A model generated the notes under the pieces. The model saw only the letters and a program-made list of their open reading frames with translations, was not told the origin of the DNA and searched no databases. Below are positions 11,463-23,309 of a DNA stretch of 64,000 bases, one piece after another. The stretch is from NCBI RefSeq assembly GCF_949987535.1, contig NC_080078.1:55454207-55518206 (forward strand), read 5' to 3'. The position numbers and the translations under genes are program-made. Origin of the DNA: Balaenoptera acutorostrata (lineage: Eukaryota > Chordata > Mammalia > Artiodactyla > Balaenopteridae). How positions within the stretch are numbered: the stretch's first letter is position 1; every line of letters starts with the position of its first letter.

Positions 11463-13395
11463 CCAAAGACCCTTGTGGTTTGGACTGCTGGCAACAGTTG
11501 CCTTCTGTTGCCAGGCTGGTATGTAAGGTGGCCCTTCAATTCTTGCCCTGTCTAATAGCAGTATCTCTCTTCCCCAGACCGGGTACCTAATATGCCTTCG
11601 CCAGCCTAGCCCACTCTTGGTGTGGCCTGAGGCTGACCCCGGGTGTACGTGCTCCTGGCACAGTCCCTGTTCCCGTGGTGGGTGGGGAACTGGAGCTTCT
11701 GCCTTCCAAAGGCATCCAAACCATTTCCTAAGAGAACTGTGTTGGGGAGTGAACCCCACTCTCCCTCCCTATCTCCAGCCCTGATCTGCAGTCTGGGTCA
11801 CCCTGCAACATTTGCATGGGCCTGGACAATTGGGTCCTTCCTAAACGAACTCTCTCAACTGCAAGTTTAAGTTTCCTTTTTACCTGCTCTCTGTATCCCT
11901 GCCCAGTTCCAGGATTTACAGTGTTAGCCTGTATTACCTATCCTTTCCCTAAAGCCTGTTTCTTGGTTAAAACATCTATGTGGCATGATGTGTGGGGTGG
12001 AAAATGAGAAATGGAAACTGATTAGAATGTATGGGTTCAGCCCCACCTTGACACTGACCCTTTGCTCCTGCCCCCTTCCCCTTCAACCTTAGGCCAAATT
12101 CCAAGAGATGATCTTTGCTCTCTATTGAGAAGGACTGTGATCAACACACCCCTTAGGATGCTTTTTGTTCACACGAGTGGATAAAAGGTCACATACTTTG
12201 TATGCAATTTAAGACTTCGGTTGAGCAGTTGTGATTATATGAGGATTACAGGACAATAAAAAATCAGGATGTGACATCTAGAACACAATTAAATATTATC
12301 TGAAAATAAATGCCTAATCTCTATGTAGAGACAAATCTATACTGCATATAAATTTCACTTGATGTTTGCTCAAATACACATGATTCCTCTACACTAGTTC
12401 ACATGACACAGTGGTTCTTAAGGGTCAGAGACCATGTTAAAATATATAATGAAAGGAGGATAAATTATCCTTCCAGAAAAAAATGCACAAGTGGGTAACA
12501 TTTTGCATTCATTTCAAGACATTTGCCAATCCCCCGAGTTTTATCATCCATGAACTTCTTGAAAGGAGATGGAATGGGATGTGGTCTTTTGGAAAATCTC
12601 AAAGAAGATGAAAATCAACTTAGAATAATTTTATTGGGACTTATGTGGTCAGAACACACATATCCTCCTTCAGCATTCCTTTTTAATTGTCTCATGTGGA
12701 TCTTATTACATAGGTGACCTCCTGCCCTTTGGTCATCTCTGCCTTTCTTTCAAAAGATCTGGTGGAAGTATCCTGTAATAACCATGCAAGCTTTCAGGCC
12801 AGTACCCCATCCTTGCAGGGGGAAAAAAAGCCTTCTTAATTTATGCCTCACATGCATCATAGTTCTGAGCTTTGTAAGAGGAGGATCCTCTCCTGGAGGG
12901 TTTTAGTGACTCTCCAATGTTCACATGAACATAATAAGCTGAAATTACCAGCTACTATACATCCTGTCTATTGTCCAAAGAGATACACAATCTTCTAGAG
13001 GAACAGAAACAAATCTGCCAAAGGTCATGTGTAGTTTGGGTATTTCTGAAGCCAGGAATGAAGTCTATTTTGATGGATAATGTGTGCAGGTGCTCTGCTC
13101 TTAAAGATTTACCATTTCTAAGAAGGTCTAAGTAAAGTCATGAAATGTAACCTGAGAGTTGAATCTGAAGGCAATCGAGATTTCCCAAGCATAGCTCAAC
13201 ACCTCTTCTTATGTATATAGTTCAAGTGCAATGTCTAGTCCAATAGAAATCCAATTCGTTAGGTGGTCTTCACACTACACATTTTACAAATTTGTCTTAT
13301 TTCTAAATTATCACTGATTTGGTCCTGACTATGAAGAGGAAAATGAAATAATGTAATAACACCCTGGGCAAGTAGATTGTATTTTATCAGTGATC
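11463..13395. other. no recognised feature
   Basis: GC-richer than its surroundings up to about 11830, then ordinary AT-rich sequence. The open frames here (up to 99 codons on the minus strand) show no domain. Confidence 0.45.
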
Positions 13396-13399
13396 TCAA

Positions 13400-13580
13400 A
13401 ACACCTCATAAGCATTAATTACTTCTCCAAAGATGCTGGGAGGGAGATATGGCTATGACCACCATGCAGATGAGGAAGCAGATGTTGGGTCAGGGATCAG
13501 TGACTTATAATAAACTAGCTGATCTTGATCAGGTCTGGATTAGGAAGGAGGAATAATGGTCAGCTCCAAGACAGAGCATT
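13400..13580 (-). mobile_element. probable decayed MIR
   Basis: The order of elements fits a worn reverse MIR: CCTCATAAGCATTAATTAC, GCAGATGAGGAAGCAGA, GTGACTTATAATAAACTAGC and GGTCTGGATTAGGA. Several core blocks are missing, so this is a weak call. Confidence 0.4.
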
Positions 13581-13818
13581 TAAGCTACTTGCCCAGCTTT
13601 GCTAATCAGTTGCCGGTCAACCCTGCCCTGGCCCCAACCATCATCACCAGGATGATGATCACTATCACCATCCTTAGTCTCATCACCAGGTGATATAAGC
13701 ACCTCATGGAAGCAGATAGCATCCCAGCTGAACTTTATAAGCTGAGCTTCCTGCAAACCAAATAAAAAGGAATCAGGGGAGAACTGAGTGAAATACATTT
13801 TTTCAGGTCTTCCTGAGG

Positions 13819-13854
13819 ATTCAATTTAAGAATTGAATTGAGAATTCAATTTAA
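13819..13854. repeat. two overlapping AT-rich hairpins
   Basis: ATTCAATT (13819-13826) pairs with AATTGAAT (13831-13838) across a 4-base loop. AATTGAATT (13831-13839) also pairs with AATTCAATT (13843-13851) across a 3-base loop. The word ATTCAATTTAA occurs at 13819 and 13844. Confidence 0.9.
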
Positions 13855-16332
13855 TTCAACCATCTGAGTTGTAAATATCAGGGTACAATCAAACCCACTG
13901 TAGCCCTTGAGGATTCATTTTTGAGTGAGTTGCTCTTCCTGTGGGCACTAATGATAAGATGCTCTCTGGCCCCATAACGTTCCAATACATTGGGTGAAAT
14001 GCAGCTAATTTTAGCTTTTCTAGTTGCACCTTCCACACCATAAACTGGGTAAGGTTAAGAAAGTAACTTCTGTTCATAGAGATGTTCGCTATAGTTTGAC
14101 CCCTTTTCTCCTTCATCCTCATTAATTCTCTAGTTTTCCAAACTTTCTCAGTGCAACACACTCGAGCCTCAGCCTGAGATCAACATCAGAGTGAGAACAA
14201 GGCCACATCAATGCTCACAAAGACTATTTTATCAGGGAAAATTCCAGAAGCTCCCCAACCTATCAAAGCCCCTCAATGGACAACAATCCCACTTTTTTAT
14301 GTTAATATTGATAAAACAAAAAATATATATTATTCTGGATATTTCTGTTTCGTGCACTTCTTCGCCTTCTCCAAAATAGGCAATAAGCAAGAGATTAGAC
14401 CGTAAACAATGATAGCCGCTGTGGAATGAAGTGTGGACTACAAAATAAAATCATGATAACTTAGTTCCATGTCGCGTCACTAGAGAGAAAGGTTATATAC
14501 ACCTGGGGAAAAAAAAACTTTTTTCCATTGACCCACTCAAAACAAGCCATGACTCCACCAGGGCTGGATATTTCACCACTAGGGTATCATGCTCTGGAAT
14601 GTAGGAATTAGAGGAAGGGGCCAGAGGAAATATTAAAATAGCCCTAATGGGTGGTCAAGCCTGGTTCACAGATCTGCTACACTGTGTAACCCACAGCCCT
14701 CTGGGAGCTGTAGCAGCAATGTGTTTTACTTTTCTATTTTGAGCCTGTGAGTCACATTACAAATATTGACTTCTATTTCTCTATTAGCATCAGATTTTTT
14801 CTTGAATCCTCCAAATTGACTTTGACTATAACTTTGGTTAATATTAAACCTCTTGGGTCAACACACTTTTATAGCTATGAGCTGCTCCAACCACATGGAG
14901 TGGGGATTGGCAAAGAAGCCTTACAACCAGGAGCAGGACACAGAGAAACCTCCTTCCAGGCAGCCCCCTACCCATCCCCCATCCACAGACTACCCCAAAC
15001 ACTCCTGCCAGATTCATCTTCCCAAAGCACTGGTGGGATCATGGTTTCCTGGAATAAAAGTCTTCCACGACACCCCATTGCCAAGGGCACTCAAGAGTAT
15101 GGAAAGACTTCACCCTGGCAAACCCCAAAGACTTTGCCAAACACATCACCTCCACACACAAACGTAATCTCTTCCTCGCTTTAATCCTCCAAGCACTTTG
15201 GGGCTTTCTTACGACACAGAAGTAAACTTGCACATGAGTAAGTTCTCACTCAGTTCCTCCTGGCTTCTGCATTGTAGGCTCTGACGTACTCATCTTTGGA
15301 CCCTCTACTCACCTAGCTCCAGAGCTAGGCACATGGGAGATGATGAATAGACATTTGCTAGGCTGAATTCTGTCTCAAGGTTTATATATTTCCTTTAGGC
15401 ACATGATTGATGTGCCACATGAAGTGGCATGTGTCACATGAAGTAGTTAAAATAGCCACACTGCCAGGTGGGTGTAGCAATATGTCTCAGGGAAAATTGG
15501 GTGGTTTTTGTTAATGTCCAACTAAAATAACACGTATTAGTATTATTTTTCAACTTATCTGGGCTAATAAAAGAAATTACAGCCAAATTTGCAATAAACA
15601 AAAAAATATAAGTCAGACAGAGAACAATAAAAATAGAAACCCACAGGGAACACAGCATCTTTTCTAGGATGAAGTAGTTTTGGGGATACACTCAAGAACA
15701 GAATTAGGGCATGAGATGTATTTTCCCTTGCCTTTGCATATGTTCACATGGGTGATTGTAAGGAGAAAACAATGGGAAAGCAGGAGGAGGAAGCAGGAAG
15801 CAGGAAGAACAGGAAAAAATGTAAAATTAAAAAGAAATTAAAAACTAAAAACTAGGTATCTCGCACAGAAGAAAAGGAATCCCTTGACAACATACAGTGA
15901 ATCTGACCTCTCTCCTTTCCTGAACTGAAAATAACCAGATAAAGTCCAGTCCCTTTGTTTGCAGAGGAGGAAGTGGAGGGCCAAGGAGGCCAAATTATTT
16001 CACTTCCTAAAAGTACAGGAGTTTAACTGAAGGTGGGCATCTTGGCCATGACGGCTGAGCATCCTAATTAAGTTTGTTAAAAAAAATAATTGGGCACCTG
16101 TGTTACTGATGGAGCCCCTCTAGCCTACAGGTGTTTATCTTGTCCCTCACTACTCAACATCAGGTGATGCTATATGTGCTGAGGATATAGGAAGGAATTT
16201 TTGATTTTGTCAAAATACATCCAAAGGTTTAGATATGCCCTGTCTACGCTAAAGAGCTGAAGAAAAAGCTGATCAATTCTAAAAGTTGGTTTCCCTGTAG
16301 TGTTCTCAGCAATGTTGGGCAAGATCCCTAAG

Positions 16333-16370
16333 TTTCTAAAGGTTTGAGAAATTTTCTAAAGGTTTGAGAA
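16333..16370. repeat. 20-bp tandem duplication
   Basis: TTTCTAAAGGTTTGAGAA occurs at 16333-16350 and again at 16353-16370, giving a 20-bp period. This looks like a recent slippage duplication. Confidence 0.95.
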
Positions 16371-17369
16371 TCTTTAACTCAAATATTATTGTCTATGCCC
16401 AATCATTAATTTTCATTTGCACAAATGTGGCTGTGGTTGAAGAAAAGGTGAGGAGGGATTTTCCATCAATGGCCGGCATACTGACCTCTTTGGCAGGTGC
16501 AGGCAGCCTTTGTGTTCATGGACCATCCCCTACCCATCCAATCCTCTAGGGCTTCTGCAATAAAAACAATGGACCCTGTGCAATTTGGACCTTCCATCAT
16601 CTGCTTTTTATCAACCTCACTTTTTTGAAACCTTAATACCTGTTTGGGTTTAGAAAAATAAAGGGAGCAGGAGGCTATTTGACAGTCAACCTTTTTGGAA
16701 AATCTAGGAGTGATTTGTGAGTTTCCTTATGGTTTGTAGTAATGGACAAACAAGGGACATATATTTCCATTTTATCATATACCCATGGATACTAAAGTCC
16801 ATATTTTCCTGTTGCTAAAACTTAATGGAAAAAAAAAAAAACTAAAAGAATCCCTCAAAAGGAAAGCAGCAACATGTCTTTTATGACTCATTTTTGATGT
16901 CAATAGGAAGATTTGTTTCCTCACAAGGTGCACTTTAAAAAGGAAAAACAACTGAAAATTCTAAAACAAAATGATGCAAATCTTGCCACACATTTTAAGA
17001 GCAAGAGAATATCATTATAAGACCCAGAGAAAGTGTTGCTCACTGAAATAAATTCATTCATTCACGTGTACATTCTCACTTATTCCTTCTTTCTCTCAAA
17101 GCAAATAACTGTACCATTTTCTTTTTGAAATAGGCATGTGTGGTAGATTTGTAATAAAACTGAAAACTGAATCTTCATTTAAGTTTGTCTGAAATCTAGT
17201 CTGAAGTGTGAATAGACCTGTCTATCAGGAATTAGCAAATCTTTCTAGAAAGAGTTCACCTTTCTTCAGAAATTCAGCAAGATGCATATCAACTTAGTCT
17301 GTTAATACATAGTCCATGGGCCAATACCCAATACAATTTCGATCAGTTTTAAATAATATCAACCACAAT

Positions 17370-17555
17370 AGTAATAGTTAATGTTTAGTGGGTGTTTACT
17401 AAGTGCCAAGCACTATGTTACTACTTTATATGCCTGTTTCATTGACTCCTCACATGATCTCCCTGGGCATAAATCACGAGCTTTCATCAGTTTACAGATG
17501 AGAAAATAATGTTTCCTGGGTGTTGATTCACAGTGGAGTGGGTGGCAGGCCAAAT
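17370..17555 (-). mobile_element. MIR SINE
   Basis: Reverse MIR: GTTAATGTTTAGTGGGTGTTTACTAAGTGCCAAGCACTATG-like start given in pieces (GTGTTTACTAAGTGCCAAG), ATTGACTCCTCACATG, then CAGATGAGAAAATAA. The distal part is weak. Confidence 0.75.
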
Positions 17556-17556
17556 T

Positions 17557-18602
17557 TAGAGATCAAAAATAAAGTCTGAATCTTTAGAAAAGAAACTTTT
17601 AGTGGGCTAATTGGATTATAATTTACTTTGCTTCCCAGTGCTCAAAAGAGAAAGACAGAAGGAGATGAGTTCAGGGAGTTGTGATGACCAGCTCTGAAGT
17701 CTACTGAGAGAGCCAGACGGAAGGTCATCCTGAGGAGAGGCCCCCCTCCAGGTCTCACCCTTCACCACTGCACCCCCAGCACAAGGCATGTGCCTGGCAT
17801 TCGGTGTCTTCAGCATACATTTACTGGATGGAGGAAAGATTGCCTTTCTCCTGCATGCTAAGGTGATTTCTGGAAGATTCAAAGCCTCTGCTCCTAATGG
17901 CAGATGCCCATCAAGATGAGGGGGAGAGAGAGAGATTGAGAGACTGAGAGAAGAGGGAGAGCTTGAGAAGTCCCAGGCTCGATGACCAACCCCTCTGCTT
18001 AACTGGTTCCTGCTCTGGAGTCTTAAAGAGCTGTAAGTGTTCAAGGCAGCTCCAGGTGACAGGATGTTCTCCCTCTGGGCTCAGGCCATCTATCTACTAA
18101 CGCCTGCTGTTTCAAGGCTGTCAAAAAGCCTTGACAACTTCTCACTTCCAAGCACTAAATAGGGTGTGATTAGCCCATGATCTATGTAGGATTAAATGCT
18201 TGGCTTCCCTTTCCTGATTTCTCTCCGCTCAGGAGATCCACAGGCCAAAAATACACTCTCCCTGCTGCCGATCAGTCTGCAGAGCCCGTCGTGGTTGCTG
18301 CCCTCTGAGTGCCCTTCCCATTTTTTGACCCCTTTGGCTATCAGAAGTTTCTTTCCTGTTGAGCTTTCTCACCCATCAGTGATCATGGGAAAAAGGGCCA
18401 GCGAGCGGCTGTGTCCCTAGTGCATCCTGCGTACTCCCCCCGACCTTAAGCTCCCATCTCACATATGAGCCAGGCTCCTGCCTCCTTTTGCTCTCCCGCA
18501 CCCAGCACCCTGTTCCCAAGAGAACACACACCCTCTGGTTTCCCAGGGTCCCTCCTAGGGCGGCCCACTGGACCCAAAGCGTCCCTTAAATTAAGGCTTT
18601 TT
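17557..18602. other. no recognised feature
   Basis: Contains a short GA-rich run at 17918-17962. The 142-codon minus-strand frame at 17616-18044 is serine/leucine-rich, crosses the GA run and has no recognisable domain. Confidence 0.45.
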
Positions 18603-18605
18603 CCA
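18593..18605. repeat. probable TSD of the 18.6-kb L1 tail, left copy
   Basis: AAGGCTTTTTCCA here resembles AAGCTTTTTTCCA at 18787-18799 (11 of 13 match), on the two sides of the L1 3' fragment. Confidence 0.55.
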
Positions 18606-18786
18606 GAAATAGAGACACAGATGTAGAGAACAAACGTATGGACATCAAGGGGGGAAAGTGGCGGGGGGGGGTGGTGGTGGGATGAATTGGGAGATTGGGA
18701 TTGACATATATACACTAATATGTATAAAATAGATAACTAATAAGAACCTGCTGTATAAAAAAATAAAATAAAATTCAAAAAAAATC
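18604..18786 (+). mobile_element. L1 3' UTR tail, strongly 5'-truncated
   Basis: About 180 bases of the L1 3' terminus. AGAAATAGAGACACAGATG and AGAGAACAAACGTATGGAC are followed by the G-rich tract (GGCGGGGGGGGGTGGTGGTGGG near 18660-18681, given here only as landmark pieces), TTGGGAGATTGGGATTGAC, TAATATGTATAAAATAGATA and an A-rich tail from about 18757. The G-rich tract is typical of mammalian L1 3' UTRs. The minus-strand frame at 18446-18715 is a shadow. Confidence 0.88.
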
Positions 18787-18799
18787 AAGCTTTTTTCCA

Positions 18800-19760
18800 C
18801 TTTACATCACAAGCGCATTTCATCTAAAGAGAGTATGACCATCCAGTGTGCCTTTTCTAGATCCTGTTTTCAGATATGGGACCACAGATGCTAACTGATC
18901 AGATGGGAGTATCTGTGCTAATCAGATATTTGTCTTTTAGGCAACTTTGCCTTATCTTGGTGTGAAGCACAAATTTCCAAAGGGTTTTCAAGACCTAACG
19001 TCATAGTGGGCACTTTGACACCGTGAAAAGTCACGATCTAAGGGTCTTTTGAATGTCTCCCAATCCCATCAGCAGGTGAGGGTGAGTGCTCTGAACTCTG
19101 ACTGTATTTCCTGCAGCCTCGGACTTCACTGCTCCCTCTCTGCACTTAGAAGCCTGGCCTCCCTGTGGCCCTCAGTGACGACTTGATAAACCATGGACCT
19201 CAATTATTAAGTGTGGAGCAGAAACAATATTAAACCTGACTCTCCATTCCCAGTTGAGCTATCATGTGTCTCTCAATAACTTGGCAGGAACATTTTAGTC
19301 ACCCCATGTCCTTCCTATTACCCTGCAGTATGTCCTGATCCCTCCCAAGCAACCCCAGAAACTCAACTCCAGCTTTTCAAGAGTGAAACTGTTGGACACC
19401 TGTGCTGGTGGTTTTTGCGGGTCAGCACTTATCACCAACCGCCTTTCTTCTCCAGGAAGGATAATCACGTCGGGTCAAGGGGTCATTCCTTCTATCACTA
19501 ATCACTGTTGATTCCTGTGGGGCAGAGCTGTGCCTCCCTGAAAGGAAGCTGAGGCATCCCTGAGCAAAGAATTACTTTTGTGCTTTGCTTTATTTTAGGA
19601 AACTGAGTCTTAGAGGAGTCTAGATAGGGATTTGGAAGGGACATCTTCCCTATTGGCCAGCACAGTCTGCAGTTTCTAGAATACCTGGATGCTGCATCAT
19701 TAGCCAAAAGATTGCCCAGGAGAAACTCCACTGACTATTTCAATAATCACAATAACAGAT
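18800..19760. other. no recognised feature
   Basis: No gene or repeat family recognised. Confidence 0.45.
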
Positions 19761-19761
19761 C

Positions 19762-19900
19762 AGATATGTTTAGCCAACACTGTGTGACTCATACATCATC
19801 AATATCATTTAATCCTTACAGCAACCCAATACAGTAGGAACTGTTTAGTTCTATTCCAGAGGCAAAACATAGGGAAAGAGGACGTAGTTTGCTGGTAAGT
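19762..19900 (-). mobile_element. MIR SINE fragment
   Basis: AACACTGTGTGACTCATAC, CATTTAATCCTTACAGCAACCC and AATACAGTAGGAACTG match the reverse 3' half of MIR (the 'last exon' of many mammalian gene deserts). The missing half may be the piece at 20.06 kb. Confidence 0.65.
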
Positions 19901-20057
19901 GTTAACAACTGATTGTCCAGGCAAAAAAGCTCCAGCTTCTGTGGACTAAATCTTCACTTAAAGTACCAACCTGACATCGGTGAATGCAGAGTTGAAAAGA
20001 GTTACGCACTGTCAGATTTCTCAAGCAGTCTCCAGCACACCCTGGACAGGGGGGTTA

Positions 20058-20155
20058 AATTACTCCTCAATGTCACAGAGCAAGTAAGTGGGAGAGCTGA
20101 ATTTCTAACACAGGGCAGATGGGCTCCCAAATCCACACTTTTAATCACTAATGAA
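20058..20155 (-). mobile_element. MIR SINE fragment
   Basis: AATGTCACAGAGCAAGTAAG, GGGAGAGCTGAATTTCTAAC and AAATCCACACTTTTAATCAC match the reverse tRNA-like half of MIR. Together with 19762-19900 it could be one MIR interrupted by about 160 bases. Confidence 0.65.
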
Positions 20156-20159
20156 GCAT

Positions 20160-20990
20160 AGTCAGAACCAAGTAGAAGGGCTCTCTCTGATTTGTAGGTT
20201 GTTTGGAAGTTTTATCTTAATCAGGTAATTTCACAGATACTCACAATAGTATTTGTTGGCACAGGTGAAAAGCAATGTCTTGATCATCTTTGTCTTTCCT
20301 GTAGCTAAGATAACACCTGCCTGTTGTAGGCATCCACACATCCATGTGGAATTCTACTGACTGGCATTAAAGGGGCATGGGATGAACTTTGGTGAAATCC
20401 CCAGAAGACTGAGGGTTGGTATTCTGGGGAGGGGGTTGGTCAGAGGGAAGATTCTGGAGGCCCATGTGGCTGGATGGAGGTTGGCAGAGCAGGGTGAGGG
20501 CTGTGGATCAGGCCCTGGAGTAGACTTTCTCCATTTGTCTTTTCTCCAAGGCTGGTCCTGGCTCCTGTGCTCAGAACTCTAAGTGGAGAGTGGTTGGGGA
20601 CACCCCACTGGTTGAGAACTAGTTTCCCTTCTCTGCTGCATGAGGCTACCAGTGAGTCACTCCGGTTGGGCTTTCAAGTAAAGGTGGAGGCAGGAGAGAC
20701 TGGGCATCCTTCGCAGATCAATGCAAGCAGCTGCCAGAGGTATAAAGCTGGAGTGTGGGATGTCTCACTGTTTTGCATCCAAATCAAGACATCAGATTGC
20801 AATTTCACTGCCTTCAAAATGCAGACTGTAAGACCCTGCCATGAAGTAACAGTTTAGCTGACCTGAGAGATGGAGGAGGCTGGTTGGGGTGCTACTGTCA
20901 TATGTCAATGTGAAAACTAGCTAAGGTGTAAGCTGTGGGTGGACCAAAACCCTGGCATGATGGCTGGTTTAAAAAAGTGCTCATCTGGGC
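20160..20990. other. no recognised feature
   Basis: G-rich around 20400-20530. The frames at 20382-20582 and 20567-20857 lack any recognisable domain. Confidence 0.45.
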
Positions 20991-20994
20991 CAGA

Positions 20995-21090
20995 CATAGC
21001 AGGTTTACATACATGACCTTATTTGACCCTTACCAAAACCAAGTAGACAGTTTTATCCCCATTTCTCAAAAGAAAAAACCATTCCCTAAG
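20995..21090 (-). mobile_element. MIR SINE fragment
   Basis: TTACATACATGACCTTATTT, GACCCTTACCAAAACC and TTTTATCCCCATTTCTCAAA fit the reverse central part of MIR. Confidence 0.6.
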
Positions 21091-21094
21091 CATA

Positions 21095-21615
21095 TCCTCT
21101 GGCCTGGCAGGAAGCCCCTGCCCTCTGCGATGGGTTAACTGAAAAGACTTTGTACAGAAGTGTGGATGGAATAAAGGAGCAGAGCCATGGTCCTCCAGGG
21201 GCAGCAACAGGGGGAAATTTTGCTACTTCCAGACTCAGAGCAGACAGAAGGGAGCAGTGTAGCAGGAATCTGGTAAGGGCTGAAGCCATGGGAGCGAGGC
21301 TGCTTGACCGAGGTCACAGCCATTCCTGAGGAGCACAGCCACTGGGAAAACCATGACCTGACGTGAAGGCAAATGGAGGATAATCCCCCAACCTTCCTCT
21401 GGCATCGGCTGGATGCTAGGGGCAAAAGAAGTGGTCCCAGCTTCCTGGACACAGAGCAGGGCAAGGAAGAGCAGAGGATGCATCTCAGGGGACACAGAGA
21501 ATAACCAGCACATCACGTGACTTTCCTGAGCTTGCAGAGGGAGTTTCTGCTGGCAGGGCAGAGAGAGAATACAACATCCCTGAACAGAAGAGAGACCCTA
21601 GGGCACAGAGAGATT
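21095..21615. other. no recognised feature
   Basis: Purine-rich on the plus strand. Overlapping minus-strand frames at 21019-21516 in three phases are chance frames from that composition. Confidence 0.45.
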
Positions 21616-21617
21616 AG

Positions 21618-21690
21618 AGTCTGTGTGGTCTTGAACAAGCCACATCAGTTACCTGGGCCTCGGTTTTGTCATCTCTAAAGTGGGACATTG
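21618..21690 (+). mobile_element. MIR SINE core
   Basis: TGTGTGGTCTTGAACAAGCC, CAGTTACCTGGGCCTCGG and CATCTCTAAAGTGGGACA follow the conserved MIR core order (Gly/Leu tRNA-derived region onwards). Confidence 0.75.
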
Positions 21691-21694
21691 GACT

Positions 21695-22640
21695 TAACCA
21701 TAAGACACTGCTACTCAAACACTTACAATACTTAGCCTTTCCCAAACGATGCTGTGCATACCAATGCCTTGCTGAAATTGGAGTTGATTTCTCTCCTGTC
21801 TTCCTTTCTCTCTGGATATAAAATGCTTAGGACACAAAAACATGAAACAACAAAACAACACCACATTGTGGAAGCTTCTAGGTCACAATTTGGCAGCCTG
21901 GGGAACAGAACTGGTGAGGCACAGAGAATCCCTGATTCCTCAGAGCAGCAGCCACAGCTACTGCATGAGTAGGAGATCCTGCCAGGGGCACCCAGCCGGA
22001 ATCTTAATGTTTACTTCAGGGCACAGGGGCTTCACGGTGTCGGTAGAGCTGGCAATTCACACAGGGCTGGTGGGTGAATGGTGGAATGATCTAGATGCAT
22101 AAACCCACACACAGCCATCACTACACCCCAAATCTGTACCACAATTCTGGCTATTTAGGACTTTAGGATGAGCAATGTGTGCGCTTGTGATTTGTTAATA
22201 CGACGGAACAAACAGGGCAGCATGGACATACCTGAGGAGTGCCGGGAACTCTAGACATTCTTGTCTTCATTTAACCTCTAGGCAACCAAACCATTTCACA
22301 AATTGAAATGTGCTGAACAAATTCAGGGAGATGAAAAATGCTGGTAAGACTTTTAGATGCAGTAGAAGCTAAGTCTATTCATATTTTAAAAGGAATTATT
22401 CATTACTGAGAATTCATGTAAATGATATAAAGTGATGACCCCGTGTCTGGAATGCGGTCGGACACCCAGCCTCTGGGATTAATCCTCTGCCATTTACTTT
22501 CCTTTCAAAGGCAGGATAATTGACACTTTTATGATCCTTTTATTTACTGTAAGAGGACCAGTTGACAGACAGATGCCCCGTGGACCAAAACACGTCTGGA
22601 TGCAGAGAACCTGCTTCTCTGAGGACTCTGGCTGTCCAGC
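21695..22640. other. no recognised feature
   Basis: No gene or repeat recognised. The 90-codon frame at 22531-22803 overlaps the start of the LTR-like region and shows no domain. Confidence 0.45.
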
Positions 22641-22794
22641 CAGTCTGTCAACCTGTGGCCCACCTGAGGTCACCTGTAGGCAGTTCCTAAGCATACAGAT
22701 GGCCTCCCGTGTGCCTCTCCAACCGAGGCTGGTCTCTAGCCTTCGACTGTGCTTGACCCAGGTTCAAGGTATTAATGCCCCAGGAGCAACCCTT

Positions 22795-23075
22795 ACCCCA
22801 TAAGGGATGAGTGTTGGTGAAGAAATACCCCAGGTCTTTGCCCCCCATTAGGACAATTCTGAGGCATGACGCACAGCCTCTCAGAGGTTGCATGGTGGGA
22901 TTAAACCTTTGTTGTTCGTAAGGGTAACCACTTATCACCTCACCCTTCCTTGGCCTTCTTCCCTTCCCCTTCTCACCTCACTTTCCAGTGCACTTCCTGA
23001 AATTACCTCCGAATAAACTGCCTGCATCCAAATTCTTGTCTAAGACCTGCTTTGGTGGAAGCCAAGCTAATATAA
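22795..23075 (+). mobile_element. ERVL-like LTR, 3' portion
   Basis: The stretch has the order expected of an old ERVL LTR end. It has ACCCCAGGTCTTTGCC, TCAGAGGTTGCATGGTGGG followed by ATTAAACCT, a C/T-rich block, a polyadenylation signal in CCGAATAAACTGCCTGCATC, and a terminal TTCTTGTCTAAGACCTGC then AAGCTAATA. The 5' edge is unclear and the subfamily is not determined. No internal retroviral genes adjoin it. Confidence 0.5.
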
Positions 23076-23224
23076 TGTTTTTGTGCAAATTAGAGAAGGA
23101 TGCCCTCTCCTCCAGTGTGTTGAACAAAACACAGGCTGCATTCCAACACCTTTGCTCCCCCCACCCCCAGTGTCCTTTGTGCAGTGAACAGTCTGCACCA
23201 CAGCACATGGGTCTCTGGTACCGC

Positions 23225-23305
23225 AGACCCCGCAGGGTTACTGTAAAGACTGAGTAAGTTAAGTGTGCAGAAATGAATGATGCATAGTAGGTGCTACATA
23301 TGGTA
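23225..23305 (+). mobile_element. MIR SINE 3' end
   Basis: GGGTTACTGTAAAGACTGAG, AAGTTAAGTGTGCAGA and GCATAGTAGGTGCTACAT correspond to the 3' half of MIR. Confidence 0.65.
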
Positions 23306-23309
23306 GTTT

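Larger units (their letters stand above)
13582..17365. other. no gene or interspersed repeat recognised
   Basis: The longest non-repeat stretch of the window. It includes a cluster of AATTC hairpins (13819-13854), an 8-bp-arm A/T hairpin at 14507-14526, a purine-rich run at 15775-15815 and a 20-bp tandem duplication at 16333-16370. The 145-codon frame at 14747-15184 overlaps a 104-codon frame in another phase and has no recognisable domain. Confidence 0.45.

Noticed and set aside
14747..15184. 145-codon plus-strand frame
   Set aside because: Overlapped by another long frame in a different phase and one on the minus strand. No recognisable motif, splice context or poly(A) tail of a processed copy.
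17616..18044. 142-codon minus-strand frame
   Set aside because: Crosses a GA-rich run that yields its serine/leucine stretch. No domain.
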